From an uncultured Clostridia bacterium (GTDB lineage: Bacteria > Bacillota > Clostridia > Acetivibrionales > CALMWN01), in assembly GCA_937873555.1 (NCBI GenBank), contig CALMWN010000157.1:1-12305 (forward strand): 12,305 nt of DNA, written 5' to 3'. Below, piece after piece: positions 6,320-12,305 of the stretch. Position numbers and translations under genes: made by a program. Under the pieces are notes generated by a model. That model saw nothing but the letters and a program-made list of their open reading frames with translations. It had not been told where the DNA came from and ran no database searches. The number at the start of each line of letters is the position of its first letter. Positions within the stretch are counted from its first letter, which is position 1.

Positions 6320-6520
6320 ATGGAAGACACTTTAAAGTCAATTCTTGAAAAACTGGGAAAGCTGGACAGAATAGAATCTTATATAAGCGCTTTGAAAAAT
6401 GATAATCATATTACTCATACAAAGCTGGATATCATTATTAATGAAGTAGCAAATATTAAAGAACAAATTACTGATCATGACATAAAAATTCAATCAATTA
6501 ATAAAACAAAAGCTATCTGA
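6320..6520 (+). CDS. Small coiled-coil protein of unknown function
   Basis: A 66-residue acidic-basic helical protein with no family I can name with certainty. It shows heptad-like spacing of Leu and Ile throughout (for example LKSILEKLGKLDRIESYI, then LDIIINEVANIKEQI), so a coiled coil over most of its length is likely. There is no signal peptide, membrane segment or cysteine. CGGAGGG lies seven bases before the ATG and an extended -10 promoter lies just upstream, so it is probably a real gene. Its TGA stop falls inside an intrinsic terminator hairpin, and the acetyltransferase gene begins 45 bp later. It may be a free-standing small protein or may act as a leader ORF for the genes that follow; the sequence alone does not decide. 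Confidence 0.72.
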   Translation: MEDTLKSILEKLGKLDRIESYISALKNDNHITHTKLDIIINEVANIKEQITDHDIKIQSINKTKAI

Positions 6521-6536
6521 AGAAGATGGCTTTTTT
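6508..6536 (+). terminator. Intrinsic terminator overlapping the coiled-coil stop codon
   Basis: AGCTATCT (6511-6518) pairs with AGATGGCT (6524-6531, one G-U pair) around a five-base loop, extended by AAA/TTT. A run of six Ts begins at 6531. The TGA stop (6518-6520) lies at the top of the stem and loop, so a ribosome finishing translation would cover the hairpin. Confidence 0.82.
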
Positions 6537-6558
6537 ACTCTATTGAGTAAGGAGATAG
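6535..6558 (+). promoter_or_regulatory. Hairpin overlapping the acetyltransferase ribosome site
   Basis: TTACTC (6535-6540) and GAGTAA (6545-6550) form a 6-bp stem with loop TATT, whose right arm overlaps the start of AAGGAG (6549-6554). In addition AGATAG (6553-6558) is complementary to CTATCT in the terminator's left arm (6513-6518), so alternative folds exist. Control of translation by these folds is inference. Confidence 0.45.
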
Positions 6559-6565
6559 TGGACTA

Positions 6566-7348
6566 ATGTATACAAAGACTGACTTGATAAACTTCATATC
6601 TGATATCGGTATTAAACGTGATGATACGCTGCTGATTCATTCGTCGATGAAGTCTATTGGTGAAGTTGAGAATAGAGCCGATACAGTACTGGATGCCTTC
6701 ATCGAATATATGAAACCAGGACTGCTGATTTTCCCAACGCATACGTGGGCAAAAATAAACGACAAATACCCGGTTTTTAATCCCTTGACAGAACCTTCCT
6801 GTGTCGGTATCCTGTCAAATCTTTTTCTAAAACGACCTGGTGTTGTACGTTCTTGGCATCCGACCCATTCGGTAGCCGCTCTCGGCAAAGACGCCGCAAG
6901 TTTTGTCAGTGGAGAAGAGCTGGGTGATACGCCTTGTCCCCGGACAGGATGCATGGGAAAGCTCTACGACAGGAAAGCAAAAATCCTTTTTCTTGGATGC
7001 AGCTTGAAGAGCAATACATTTTTGCATGGAGTTGAAAACTGGAACCGCATTCCCGGACGATTGACAGACAAACATCAAAAGCTTAAAATAATTACTCCCG
7101 ATGGACGTATAATCGATAAGCCGTTACGACGTCATTACAGTAAATTTGGAGATGTTTCAAAAAACTATGACAAAATGGAGGCTCCTTTTATTTATGCAGG
7201 TATAGCCAGGAAGGGATACATTGGAGATGCAGCAAGCGTATTGTGTGACGCGGTAGGAATGGCTGACTTGACCAGCTCGTTCCTCAAGAGGAATCCAGAC
7301 CTGTTCGCGGATGCTTCTCCTGTCCAGGAGGAATGGTACATGAAGTAG
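6566..7348 (+). CDS. AAC(3)-family antibiotic N-acetyltransferase
   Basis: A 260-residue protein of the Antibiotic_NAT family (aminoglycoside 3-N-acetyltransferases and relatives such as YokD), which transfer acetyl from acetyl-CoA to amine groups, classically of aminoglycosides, in the cytoplasm. Family marks seen: the opening DTLLIHSSMKSIG (20-32), PGLLIFPTHT (51-60), SWHPTHSV (96-103) containing the histidine pair 98/101, LGC (143-145), then FLHGVENWNRIPGR (152-165) with H154 and E157. The length is normal. AAGGAG lies eleven bases before the ATG, somewhat far. It follows a terminator only 45 bp after the coiled-coil ORF, with no room for a full promoter between. The shikimate-kinase-like gene follows 44 bp later, probably in the same transcript. 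Whether it gives resistance or acts on a native amine is unknown. Confidence 0.9.
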   Translation: MYTKTDLINFISDIGIKRDDTLLIHSSMKSIGEVENRADTVLDAFIEYMKPGLLIFPTHTWAKINDKYPVFNPLTEPSCVGILSNLFLKRPGVVRSWHPTHSVAALGKDAASFVSGEELGDTPCPRTGCMGKLYDRKAKILFLGCSLKSNTFLHGVENWNRIPGRLTDKHQKLKIITPDGRIIDKPLRRHYSKFGDVSKNYDKMEAPFIYAGIARKGYIGDAASVLCDAVGMADLTSSFLKRNPDLFADASPVQEEWYMK

Positions 7349-7380
7349 AATCCTTTTTAAATGACGAATTATTTTTTAAC

Positions 7381-7387
7381 AGGGAGG
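7381..7387 (+). promoter_or_regulatory. Ribosome binding site deciding the kinase start
   Basis: AGGGAGG lies five bases before the ATG at 7393. It favours that start over the in-frame ATG at 7333, which overlaps the acetyltransferase end. Confidence 0.85.
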
Positions 7388-7392
7388 TTTTA

Positions 7393-7902
7393 ATGAAGAA
7401 TATAGTACTTATCGGAATGCCGGGTGCAGGCAAAAGTACAATAGGTGTTATCCTTGCCAAGACGCTTGGTATGCATTTCGTCGACACTGATTTAATTATA
7501 CAGGAAAATGAAAACATGCTCTTGCAGGATATAATTAATTCCGGAGGCATCAATAAATTTATTGCAATTGAAGAGAAGTGCATACTTTCACTCGATTGTA
7601 AAGAAACAGTTATCGCTACCGGCGGAAGTGTTGTTTATAGTACTAAAGCTATGGAGCATCTAAAACAAAAAGGTACAATTATCTACTTCAAGTTAGGCAT
7701 TGAAGAAATAATTAAAAGGATTAATAATATAAAGACAAGAGGAATAGTTCTGGATAAGGGACAGAGCCTTATTGACATATATAATCAAAGAGTACCCTTG
7801 TATGAAAAATATTCAGATATTACTGTTGATTGTACTGATAAAGGAGTAGAGGACGTTATCCAAATCATAAAAAATGAAATTGAAACAAAATTACCATCAT
7901 AA
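7393..7902 (+). CDS. Shikimate-kinase-like P-loop kinase
   Basis: A 169-residue member of the shikimate kinase family (ATP-dependent phosphorylation of shikimate in aromatic amino acid synthesis). Walker A is GMPGAGKST (8-16). DTD (31-33) carries the substrate-binding Asp33; ATGGS (75-79) is the glycine pair of the binding site; the lid arginine is R116 in TRG; R133 in NQRVPLYEKYSD matches the last substrate-binding arginine. The third shikimate contact differs: where typical enzymes have FRxxE, this one has FIAIEE, so Ile57 replaces the arginine. The lid reads RGIV instead of RPLL. It may therefore be a shikimate kinase variant or act on another substrate. No other aro genes are in the window. 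It probably shares a transcript with the acetyltransferase. Base composition is visibly more AT-rich than the genes to its right. Confidence 0.8.
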   Translation: MKNIVLIGMPGAGKSTIGVILAKTLGMHFVDTDLIIQENENMLLQDIINSGGINKFIAIEEKCILSLDCKETVIATGGSVVYSTKAMEHLKQKGTIIYFKLGIEEIIKRINNIKTRGIVLDKGQSLIDIYNQRVPLYEKYSDITVDCTDKGVEDVIQIIKNEIETKLPS

Positions 7903-8270
7903 TAGACCATAAATCAAGCATTATTGAATCTTAAAGGGGCAATTTTACTTCACTGATTTTAAGCAGCTGCAAAAGAGTGAAAAATTACTAACTGATTACA
8001 CGAAATAATAATTTCGCGTAATATGGAGGAGAAGATTTATTAAAGAACTATTGTGAGTTTTCAACAGTCATTATAACTTTCTCCAATCACTTTTATATCA
8101 ATTTGTCCATAAAATCAAATAAAGTCACACTATAGTCTTATGTTATATTTTGTAAATTCATAAGTTAAGGTGTTATATGCAATAGACATATGTACTACCA
8201 AGTATATAAAATTTGCGAAATAACTATTTCTTTTTATGTTAAGAGATTCGGTAACATTTTGACGATTGTT
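7903..8270. other. Gene-free AT-rich stretch between convergent genes
   Basis: 368 bp with no ORF I believe. It holds a small dyad (CGAAAT-AATA-ATTTCG, 8001-8016) followed by a ribosome-site-like GGAGGAG near 8026 that leads only to a six-codon ORF. Near 8236-8257 there is a weak ATGTTA/TAACAT hairpin followed by Ts. It may contain remnants of a lost gene, and it has no strong terminator for either flanking gene. Confidence 0.55.
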
Positions 8271-9314
8271 CTACTTGTTTACAATACTTGGATTTTTCAA
8301 CAAAATATCTTCGGTAATTTCCCATAGTCTTGGAAGGAATTGAATAACCTCTTCAGCACGATGGATGATATCCTGGGTGGAGGTAATACCAATATCAGCC
8401 ATCATCTCCTCAAACGCTGGTATATTTGCACGTACCAGTTCCAGTGGGGCATCTGCAGCCAAAATTTTATGACATCGTGCAAATATTGCTACAATCCAGA
8501 AGATTGCCTCATGGTGGTAACCTGCTCGAATAAGTCTACGGCTTCCGTCAATAGCGATTGGTCTTGCTATGGCTGTTATGTCGGTACTGAAAAAGAAAGG
8601 TGTCTTTGACACAGCCACAGCAGTATCGAATGTTTTAGCCAGTTCGTCAAGGTGTTCTTCTACTCGTGAGGGAGTCAGTTGCGTGCAACCAAGCAAATCA
8701 AGCAGACTTTGGTAAAAATCTACATGCCCATATTCCAGGAGTACTTCACGAACAGCAAGATAACGTCGCCGCACGGTAGGGTTACGAAGTGCAGCCAAGA
8801 GAATGACGTGTGTTGTCACCCCAGTCGGAAATAACCACTCTGTCACCTGATCATAAAATGGTGCGGAAGTGTTTATGTTTCGAAGCCCATTCTTGATCTT
8901 ATTTAGAACGTTCTCACATCGGCGGCGTACCCATTCTTTTTCTGTAAAGTGAAGAGATACCTGTGCTTGCAGTTTATGTATACTACCAGTAGGGTCGGCA
9001 ATGATTGTATCTATCCTAAAACTACTTGCCAAGTGATGAGACGTCAAAACATCCTCTACCGAAGATAACTCATTCCAAGACAGATAAGTGACTTCCAATA
9101 GAACGTCATGGTAAAAGAACTTTCCTAATTTATGTTGTGGTTTGTCCAATGTGAAGACAACTACGATGTCTACATCAGAGGACTCTGTAAGTTCAGCATC
9201 ATTAGGCATTCCTACTATCGAGCCGCTAAAATACGCCCCCAGAAAATTATCCTCTTTGCTACCATGTTGCATAACCCATTCAACTGCTACATTTCTGGCA
9301 TATCCAACTTTCAT
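8271..9314 (-). CDS. Nucleotidyltransferase-domain protein (resistance-enzyme type)
   Basis: A 347-residue protein with an N-terminal Pol-beta-type nucleotidyltransferase domain, the fold of aminoglycoside adenylyltransferases and related small-molecule or protein NMP transferases. The active-site pattern is visible: G31-S32 in FSGS, the metal-binding pair D47/D49 in SSDVD, and a third acidic residue E74 in VLLEVTYL. The remainder (about 130-347) is mostly helical and I cannot name a domain in it. The ATG at 9314 has GAAGGAAG six bases upstream. It stands alone between gene-free stretches of 368 and 220 bp, and it converges on the acetyltransferase-kinase unit, which suggests an accessory or acquired gene. 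The substrate is unknown; antibiotic modification is possible but not shown. Confidence 0.82.
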   Translation of the reverse strand: MKVGYARNVAVEWVMQHGSKEDNFLGAYFSGSIVGMPNDAELTESSDVDIVVVFTLDKPQHKLGKFFYHDVLLEVTYLSWNELSSVEDVLTSHHLASSFRIDTIIADPTGSIHKLQAQVSLHFTEKEWVRRRCENVLNKIKNGLRNINTSAPFYDQVTEWLFPTGVTTHVILLAALRNPTVRRRYLAVREVLLEYGHVDFYQSLLDLLGCTQLTPSRVEEHLDELAKTFDTAVAVSKTPFFFSTDITAIARPIAIDGSRRLIRAGYHHEAIFWIVAIFARCHKILAADAPLELVRANIPAFEEMMADIGITSTQDIIHRAEEVIQFLPRLWEITEDILLKNPSIVNK

Positions 9315-9534
9315 AAATATCTTCCTTCAATTTACTTTAATGTTTATAACAAGCCTATCTATTATCGATTAATACAACTACTTCGTAAAATTTTAACTAT
9401 TGGCAGGATTCCCCACATAACCATCTGGTGTTAGCTTTTTTGCATCGCTCCACCCTTGACTCCATACCTTTAAGGTATCTAATAATATATTATACTGGAA
9501 TTGAATGGACGAATTTCTTTTCCTCTGTAATTGA
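9315..9534. other. Intergenic region with an orphan MerR-type promoter
   Basis: 220 bp between nagA and the nucleotidyltransferase gene, both leftward. No ORF or strong terminator is seen. The main feature is a MerR-type promoter on the plus strand at 9456-9486, pointing towards the 3' end of nagA with no gene in its path. Confidence 0.6.
9456..9486 (+). promoter_or_regulatory. MerR-family-type promoter with centred operator dyad
   Basis: TTGACT (9456-9461) and AATAAT (9481-9486) are each five of six to consensus and are separated by 19 bases instead of 17. The perfect palindrome ATACCTT-T-AAGGTAT (9464-9478) is centred exactly in the spacer, at 9471. An over-long spacer holding a centred dyad is the hallmark of promoters activated by MerR-family regulators. 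No MerR gene lies in the window, and the transcript would run antisense into nagA. Confidence 0.65.
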
Positions 9535-10683
9535 TTAATAAACCTTTTTGCCGCCGATGATGGTTGCAGTAACGTTCAATGCATCATCCAATATTACAAT
9601 ATCCGCATCTTTACCTATCGAGATGGAACCCTTACGATCTTCCAGATGCAGCAATGTCGCAGGGTTAATGGTAAGAAGAGGAATCAGCTCTTCTATGCCC
9701 TTTCCTGTAAACTTTACAAGATTTTTAAGCGAGGTTTCCGTGGTAAGGGTACTGCCCGCACGTGTCCCACTGCCGGCTATTTTTGCATCCCCATCAACTA
9801 CCTCCACATCGTTTACGCCGAGCTTGTATTTCCCGTCGGGCAGCCCCGATGCCATGATGCTGTCCGTAACAGCAATCACTTTGTCCATTCCCTTAACCTT
9901 TAGTAATAGACGAACCACACCCGGGTGCAAATGTCTTCCGTCACAAATTGCCTCACAGTAAATATCCGACTCCAGCACGGCGCCCATAATTGCCGGAAAA
10001 TGTTGGTGCAGCAGCTTCATCGCATTAAAAGTATGCGTTGAACTTGCCGCACCATTTTGAATACACTCCATTGTAGTGTCGTAATCAGCACCCGAATGTC
10101 CGATGGAAATGACCGCACCCATGTCCCGGATTTTCTTAATAAATTCCGGGGTTCCCTCTACCTCCGGAGAAACAGTGATATATTTGATTCTCCCCCCGGC
10201 GGATTCCTGGTATTTTTTAAATAGCGAGACATTCGGCTTTCGCAGCAGATGCTCCGGCATCGCGCCCTTATAGTCAGAGCAAAGAAATGGACCTTCCAAA
10301 TGGATACCCAGGACCTGTGCGCCGTCCGTACCATTATTCATTGCATTCGTAATTTGTTCGATACACCAAAGTGTCTGTTCTTCGGTATCAGTCAGTACCG
10401 ACGCCAACCATCCGGTGGTTCCCTTAGAAGCAAAAAAACGGCTGATTTTACCGATATCCTCTGTTGTTGCGGCGTTCACATCCACTCCTGCGCCGCCATG
10501 CGTATGAATATCTAAAAAGCCGGGAACCACCCTGCCTCCCTCTGCATGCAGTTCCGGAAATGCCTCAGCATTAATGTACTCCTCTTCAATTCCGCTGATT
10601 TTTCCATCCTTTACGATGACATTGACCTTCTGAAACTTTCCATGGACTAAGACCAGTCCGTCCCTTATATACAGATTTTCCAT
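9535..10683 (-). CDS. nagA: N-acetylglucosamine-6-phosphate deacetylase NagA
   Basis: A 382-residue amidohydrolase that converts GlcNAc-6-P to glucosamine-6-P and acetate in the cytoplasm. Motifs in order: the metal-site HxH at H60/H62 in GFLDIHTHGG, E130 in HLEGPF, H196 in GHSGAD, H217 in STHTFNAM, H251 in DGRHLHP, and the catalytic D274 in AVTDS; the end ADIVILD is typical. Length is normal. I start at the ATG at 10683 because GGAGGAG lies eight bases upstream and the protein then begins MENLYIRDG, as in the family. The frame is open further, to 10782, but that extension has no family resemblance. It is the third gene of a leftward set after the response regulator and the nagB-like gene, 152 bp after the latter. 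Confidence 0.95.
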   Translation of the reverse strand: MENLYIRDGLVLVHGKFQKVNVIVKDGKISGIEEEYINAEAFPELHAEGGRVVPGFLDIHTHGGAGVDVNAATTEDIGKISRFFASKGTTGWLASVLTDTEEQTLWCIEQITNAMNNGTDGAQVLGIHLEGPFLCSDYKGAMPEHLLRKPNVSLFKKYQESAGGRIKYITVSPEVEGTPEFIKKIRDMGAVISIGHSGADYDTTMECIQNGAASSTHTFNAMKLLHQHFPAIMGAVLESDIYCEAICDGRHLHPGVVRLLLKVKGMDKVIAVTDSIMASGLPDGKYKLGVNDVEVVDGDAKIAGSGTRAGSTLTTETSLKNLVKFTGKGIEELIPLLTINPATLLHLEDRKGSISIGKDADIVILDDALNVTATIIGGKKVY

Positions 10684-10691
10684 TACGCGTT

Positions 10692-10698
10692 CTCCTCC
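10692..10698 (-). promoter_or_regulatory. Ribosome binding site deciding the nagA start
   Basis: GGAGGAG on the minus strand, eight bases before the ATG at 10683. It rules against the longer open frame reaching 10782. Confidence 0.85.
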
Positions 10699-10835
10699 AC
10701 AATTTCTATTTTGGACAAGGTGATTTGGAATGGCTGTAAGGCCACAAAAGCAGTTATAATGCGTCATTACCTGTGCGGTCACTGCCGAATCGGATATAAA
10801 TCTTATGAGCCCGATGCAAAACTGTTCTGTTTCTC

Positions 10836-11654
10836 TTACGTGAGGTTTGCAACAAAATCGGTAATGGAGATTTTTGCATCAGGATGATTCTGAATCAGTG
10901 TTACCGGAAAATGTGCGCTTACTTCTCCATAACATGCCTTACGCACCACTGCACGGTGCCAGTCGCGGAAGCAGGCCAGCCGAATTTTTTGGGCTGAATA
11001 AATCTCATTGATCCCTACCGTAACACAATAGTGTGGCATGGCATCCACCGCACCGTTCAAATCTCCGATAGAGTTTACTGCCCTGGTTTCTTTAGAAATT
11101 TCGAGAACCCTGGTCTGAAGCTTTAAAAACTCTTCGGGTGAAAGCTCATCCTGTGGTTCATTAAAGGCCAAATGGCCATTAATGCCAATGCCGCCGAACG
11201 CAATGTCAACACCACCCAGTTCTTTAATCAGTTTCGGGATGCGCTTCGTATCTTCAGGATCCGGAAAAATGCGCTGGCTTTCCGGCATGACAATCTCCGG
11301 TTTGATCCTGCCATAAACCTCTCTATCCATGAAGCCGCGGAAACTCAGCTTATTGTCCTTGTCAATCCACTGTTTCTGATCGTCAAGATACTCATCCATA
11401 TTTATAAAATAGACATTTTTAAGACTGATGTTCCTGCTATTGACCCTATCTACAAAGATGGGATATTGCCCCACAGGTCCAACCGGGCAAATAAACACCG
11501 TTCTTTTGCCCAGTTCATTGTTCTTCACAATCTCATCCACCATTTCCTGCGCCATTGCGGCAAACACATCTTTATTCTCAGGAAGGATGACAAGCGGAAT
11601 CTTTGGGCTGCTTTGCAGCTCCTCTTTTGTGTAGTTGAAATAATTTTCCTGCAC
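10836..11654 (-). CDS. Divergent glucosamine-6-phosphate deaminase (NagB-like)
   Basis: A 272-residue protein of the NagB/6-phosphogluconolactonase fold, expected to turn glucosamine-6-P into fructose-6-P and ammonia. Family marks: INMDEYL (85-90) with the catalytic Asp87, then GGIGINGHLAFNEP (154-167) with H161 and E166. Two regions differ from typical NagB: the phosphate loop usually reading TGSTP is CPVGPVGQYP (56-65), and the GSxKA stretch is RDWHRA (230-235). Start is a GTG at 11654 with AAGGAG eight bases upstream; an ATG nearer the ribosome site is followed at once by a stop. It begins 21 bp after the response regulator stop and precedes nagA, so amino-sugar breakdown is the likely role, though the exact sugar phosphate could differ. 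Confidence 0.85.
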   Translation of the reverse strand: MQENYFNYTKEELQSSPKIPLVILPENKDVFAAMAQEMVDEIVKNNELGKRTVFICPVGPVGQYPIFVDRVNSRNISLKNVYFINMDEYLDDQKQWIDKDNKLSFRGFMDREVYGRIKPEIVMPESQRIFPDPEDTKRIPKLIKELGGVDIAFGGIGINGHLAFNEPQDELSPEEFLKLQTRVLEISKETRAVNSIGDLNGAVDAMPHYCVTVGINEIYSAQKIRLACFRDWHRAVVRKACYGEVSAHFPVTLIQNHPDAKISITDFVANLT

Positions 11655-11662
11655 TTTACATT

Positions 11663-11668
11663 CTCCTT
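11663..11668 (-). promoter_or_regulatory. Ribosome binding site supporting a GTG start for the nagB-like gene
   Basis: AAGGAG on the minus strand, eight bases before GTG at 11654. The intervening ATG (ATG TAA) cannot be a start. Confidence 0.8.
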
Positions 11669-11675
11669 TCTCATT

Positions 11676-12305
11676 TCAAAATAAATGTGATATATTCAAA
11701 TCTTGAATCATTCGCACAATTTCTTTATATCTTCTGCATCCGAATTTTCGAAGCAGGCTTTTGATCTGCGTTTTAACCGTAACAATCTCCACACAACGAA
11801 TTTCTGCAATTTCATGTACTTTTTTCCCTTGCAGCAATAAACGAATCAACTCCCTCTCTGTAGTGGTCAGGTGCGAAACGTTCTCAATAAAAAACAGAAG
11901 GCTGCGCTCCGATCTGCGAAGTCTTGAATACTCCTGCATAAGCTTTGATTGAATATTCGCCTCCATGATGGGTGTTCCCTCAAAAGCACTGCGAATGTGC
12001 CGCAGCAGATCTGTATCACTGTTGCCCTTGACCACATAGTCAACAGCGCCAGTACCCATTGCGGTAAAAATCATATTTTCCGTTTCATGGGCAGTTAGAA
12101 AAATTATTTTTTGCTTCGGTTTTTTCTCGCGTATCTTTTCAGCCGCAACAATGCCAGCGTTCAAGTTTTCCATTTCTATATCCATTAAAATGATGTCACA
12201 GTCTTTTTCAACGGCCAGTTTGCTGATTTCACTGCCGCTGCCGGCGGCACCCACAATCTGCATATCACTTTGGAAATTGATAAGCTCACATAAGTCCTCT
12301 CGAAG
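11676..12305 (-). CDS. NarL/FixJ-type response regulator (5' end outside window)
   Basis: 209 residues of a two-component response regulator are visible. The frame stays open to the window edge and reads LREDLCELINFQSD before the ATG at 12263. That fits helix 1 of a receiver domain, so the gene surely begins beyond the window. The receiver shows the phospho-acceptor aspartate in ILMDIEM, the switch threonine in FLTAHE and the lysine in VVKG. After a linker comes a LuxR-type helix-turn-helix: LTTTERELIRLLLQGKKVHEIAE, then VTVKTQIKSLLRKFG. The usual MPxxDG loop after the aspartate is MENLNAG here. It lies 21 bp upstream of the nagB-like gene on the same strand, so it is probably co-transcribed with it and may control the nag genes. 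Its sensor kinase is not in the window. Confidence 0.9.
   Translation of the reverse strand, partial: LREDLCELINFQSDMQIVGAAGSGSEISKLAVEKDCDIILMDIEMENLNAGIVAAEKIREKKPKQKIIFLTAHETENMIFTAMGTGAVDYVVKGNSDTDLLRHIRSAFEGTPIMEANIQSKLMQEYSRLRRSERSLLFFIENVSHLTTTERELIRLLLQGKKVHEIAEIRCVEIVTVKTQIKSLLRKFGCRRYKEIVRMIQDLNISHLF

Noticed and set aside
7333..7392. Upstream start for the shikimate-kinase-like gene
   Set aside because: It would overlap the acetyltransferase end and add residues before the P-loop; the ATG at 7393 has a much better ribosome site.
8017..8046. Short gene after the GGAGGAG near 8026
   Set aside because: The only ATG there opens a six-codon frame; it could be a remnant but nothing supports a gene.
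8236..8260. ATGTTA/TAACAT hairpin as a terminator for the kinase transcript
   Set aside because: AT-rich 6-bp stem with a 10-base loop and a short T-run; too weak and too far from the gene to call.
9548..9961. Plus-strand open frame of 137 codons opposite nagA
   Set aside because: Shadow of nagA; although an orphan promoter points this way, there is no ribosome site or family resemblance.
10684..10782. N-terminal extension of nagA to 10782
   Set aside because: The added residues have no resemblance to NagA proteins, and a strong GGAGGAG site sits before the ATG at 10683.
11172..11684. Plus-strand open frame of 170 codons
   Set aside because: It is antisense to the nagB-like gene and its protein is low in family-like features; a shadow of the real gene.

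Overview
The window looks like chromosomal DNA of an AT-rich, low-GC Gram-positive bacterium, most likely a clostridial Firmicute. The reasons are strong GGAGG-type ribosome sites, AT-rich intergenic DNA with TATAAT promoters, a cyclic-di-AMP receptor of the DarA/PstA type, an LCP cell-wall enzyme, an ApeA-like M18 aminopeptidase and a clostridial-style shikimate-kinase-like protein. No rRNA, tRNA, CRISPR array, transposase or phage gene is visible. Twelve protein-coding genes with a recognisable family or domain are present, two of them cut by the window edges. There is also one small coiled-coil protein of unknown function.

Left part (1-3680): the 3' end of mnmA (tRNA 2-thiouridylase) converges on a PHP-domain histidinol-phosphatase-like gene, with a GC-rich palindrome between them. 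A rightward pair follows: an M18 aminopeptidase and a HAD phosphatase. The HAD gene has been altered by a 70-bp insertion that duplicated 35 bp and shifted the frame, so its original C-terminal coding sequence now lies unused just downstream.

Middle (3634-7902): a bidirectional terminator separates the HAD gene from a leftward pair, an LCP (LytR-CpsA-Psr) ligase gene followed by dedA. These two fit together because LCP enzymes work on undecaprenyl-linked polymers and some DedA proteins recycle undecaprenyl phosphate. Divergent from lcp is a c-di-AMP receptor gene whose stop codon lies in a 10-bp tandem repeat ahead of a hairpin terminator. Next come a 66-residue coiled-coil ORF with an extended -10 promoter, an AAC(3)-type antibiotic N-acetyltransferase and a shikimate-kinase-like kinase, all rightward. 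An intrinsic terminator overlaps the coiled-coil stop codon and precedes the acetyltransferase, so read-through may control the last two genes.

Right part (7903-12305): 368 bp of AT-rich DNA with no gene, then a leftward nucleotidyltransferase of resistance-enzyme type. It is followed by 220 bp carrying a striking MerR-type promoter (19-bp spacer with a centred dyad) that has no gene downstream on its strand. The window ends with a leftward amino-sugar operon: a NarL-type response regulator (cut by the window end), a divergent nagB-like deaminase and nagA. NagA would deacetylate GlcNAc-6-P, the NagB-like enzyme would presumably deaminate the product, and the regulator probably controls the set.

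No complete, obviously new multi-gene system is visible. The best leads are the duplicated and frameshifted HAD gene, the orphan MerR-type promoter, the possible attenuator before the acetyltransferase, the lcp-dedA pairing, and two enzymes with altered substrate-binding positions (the shikimate-kinase-like and NagB-like proteins).
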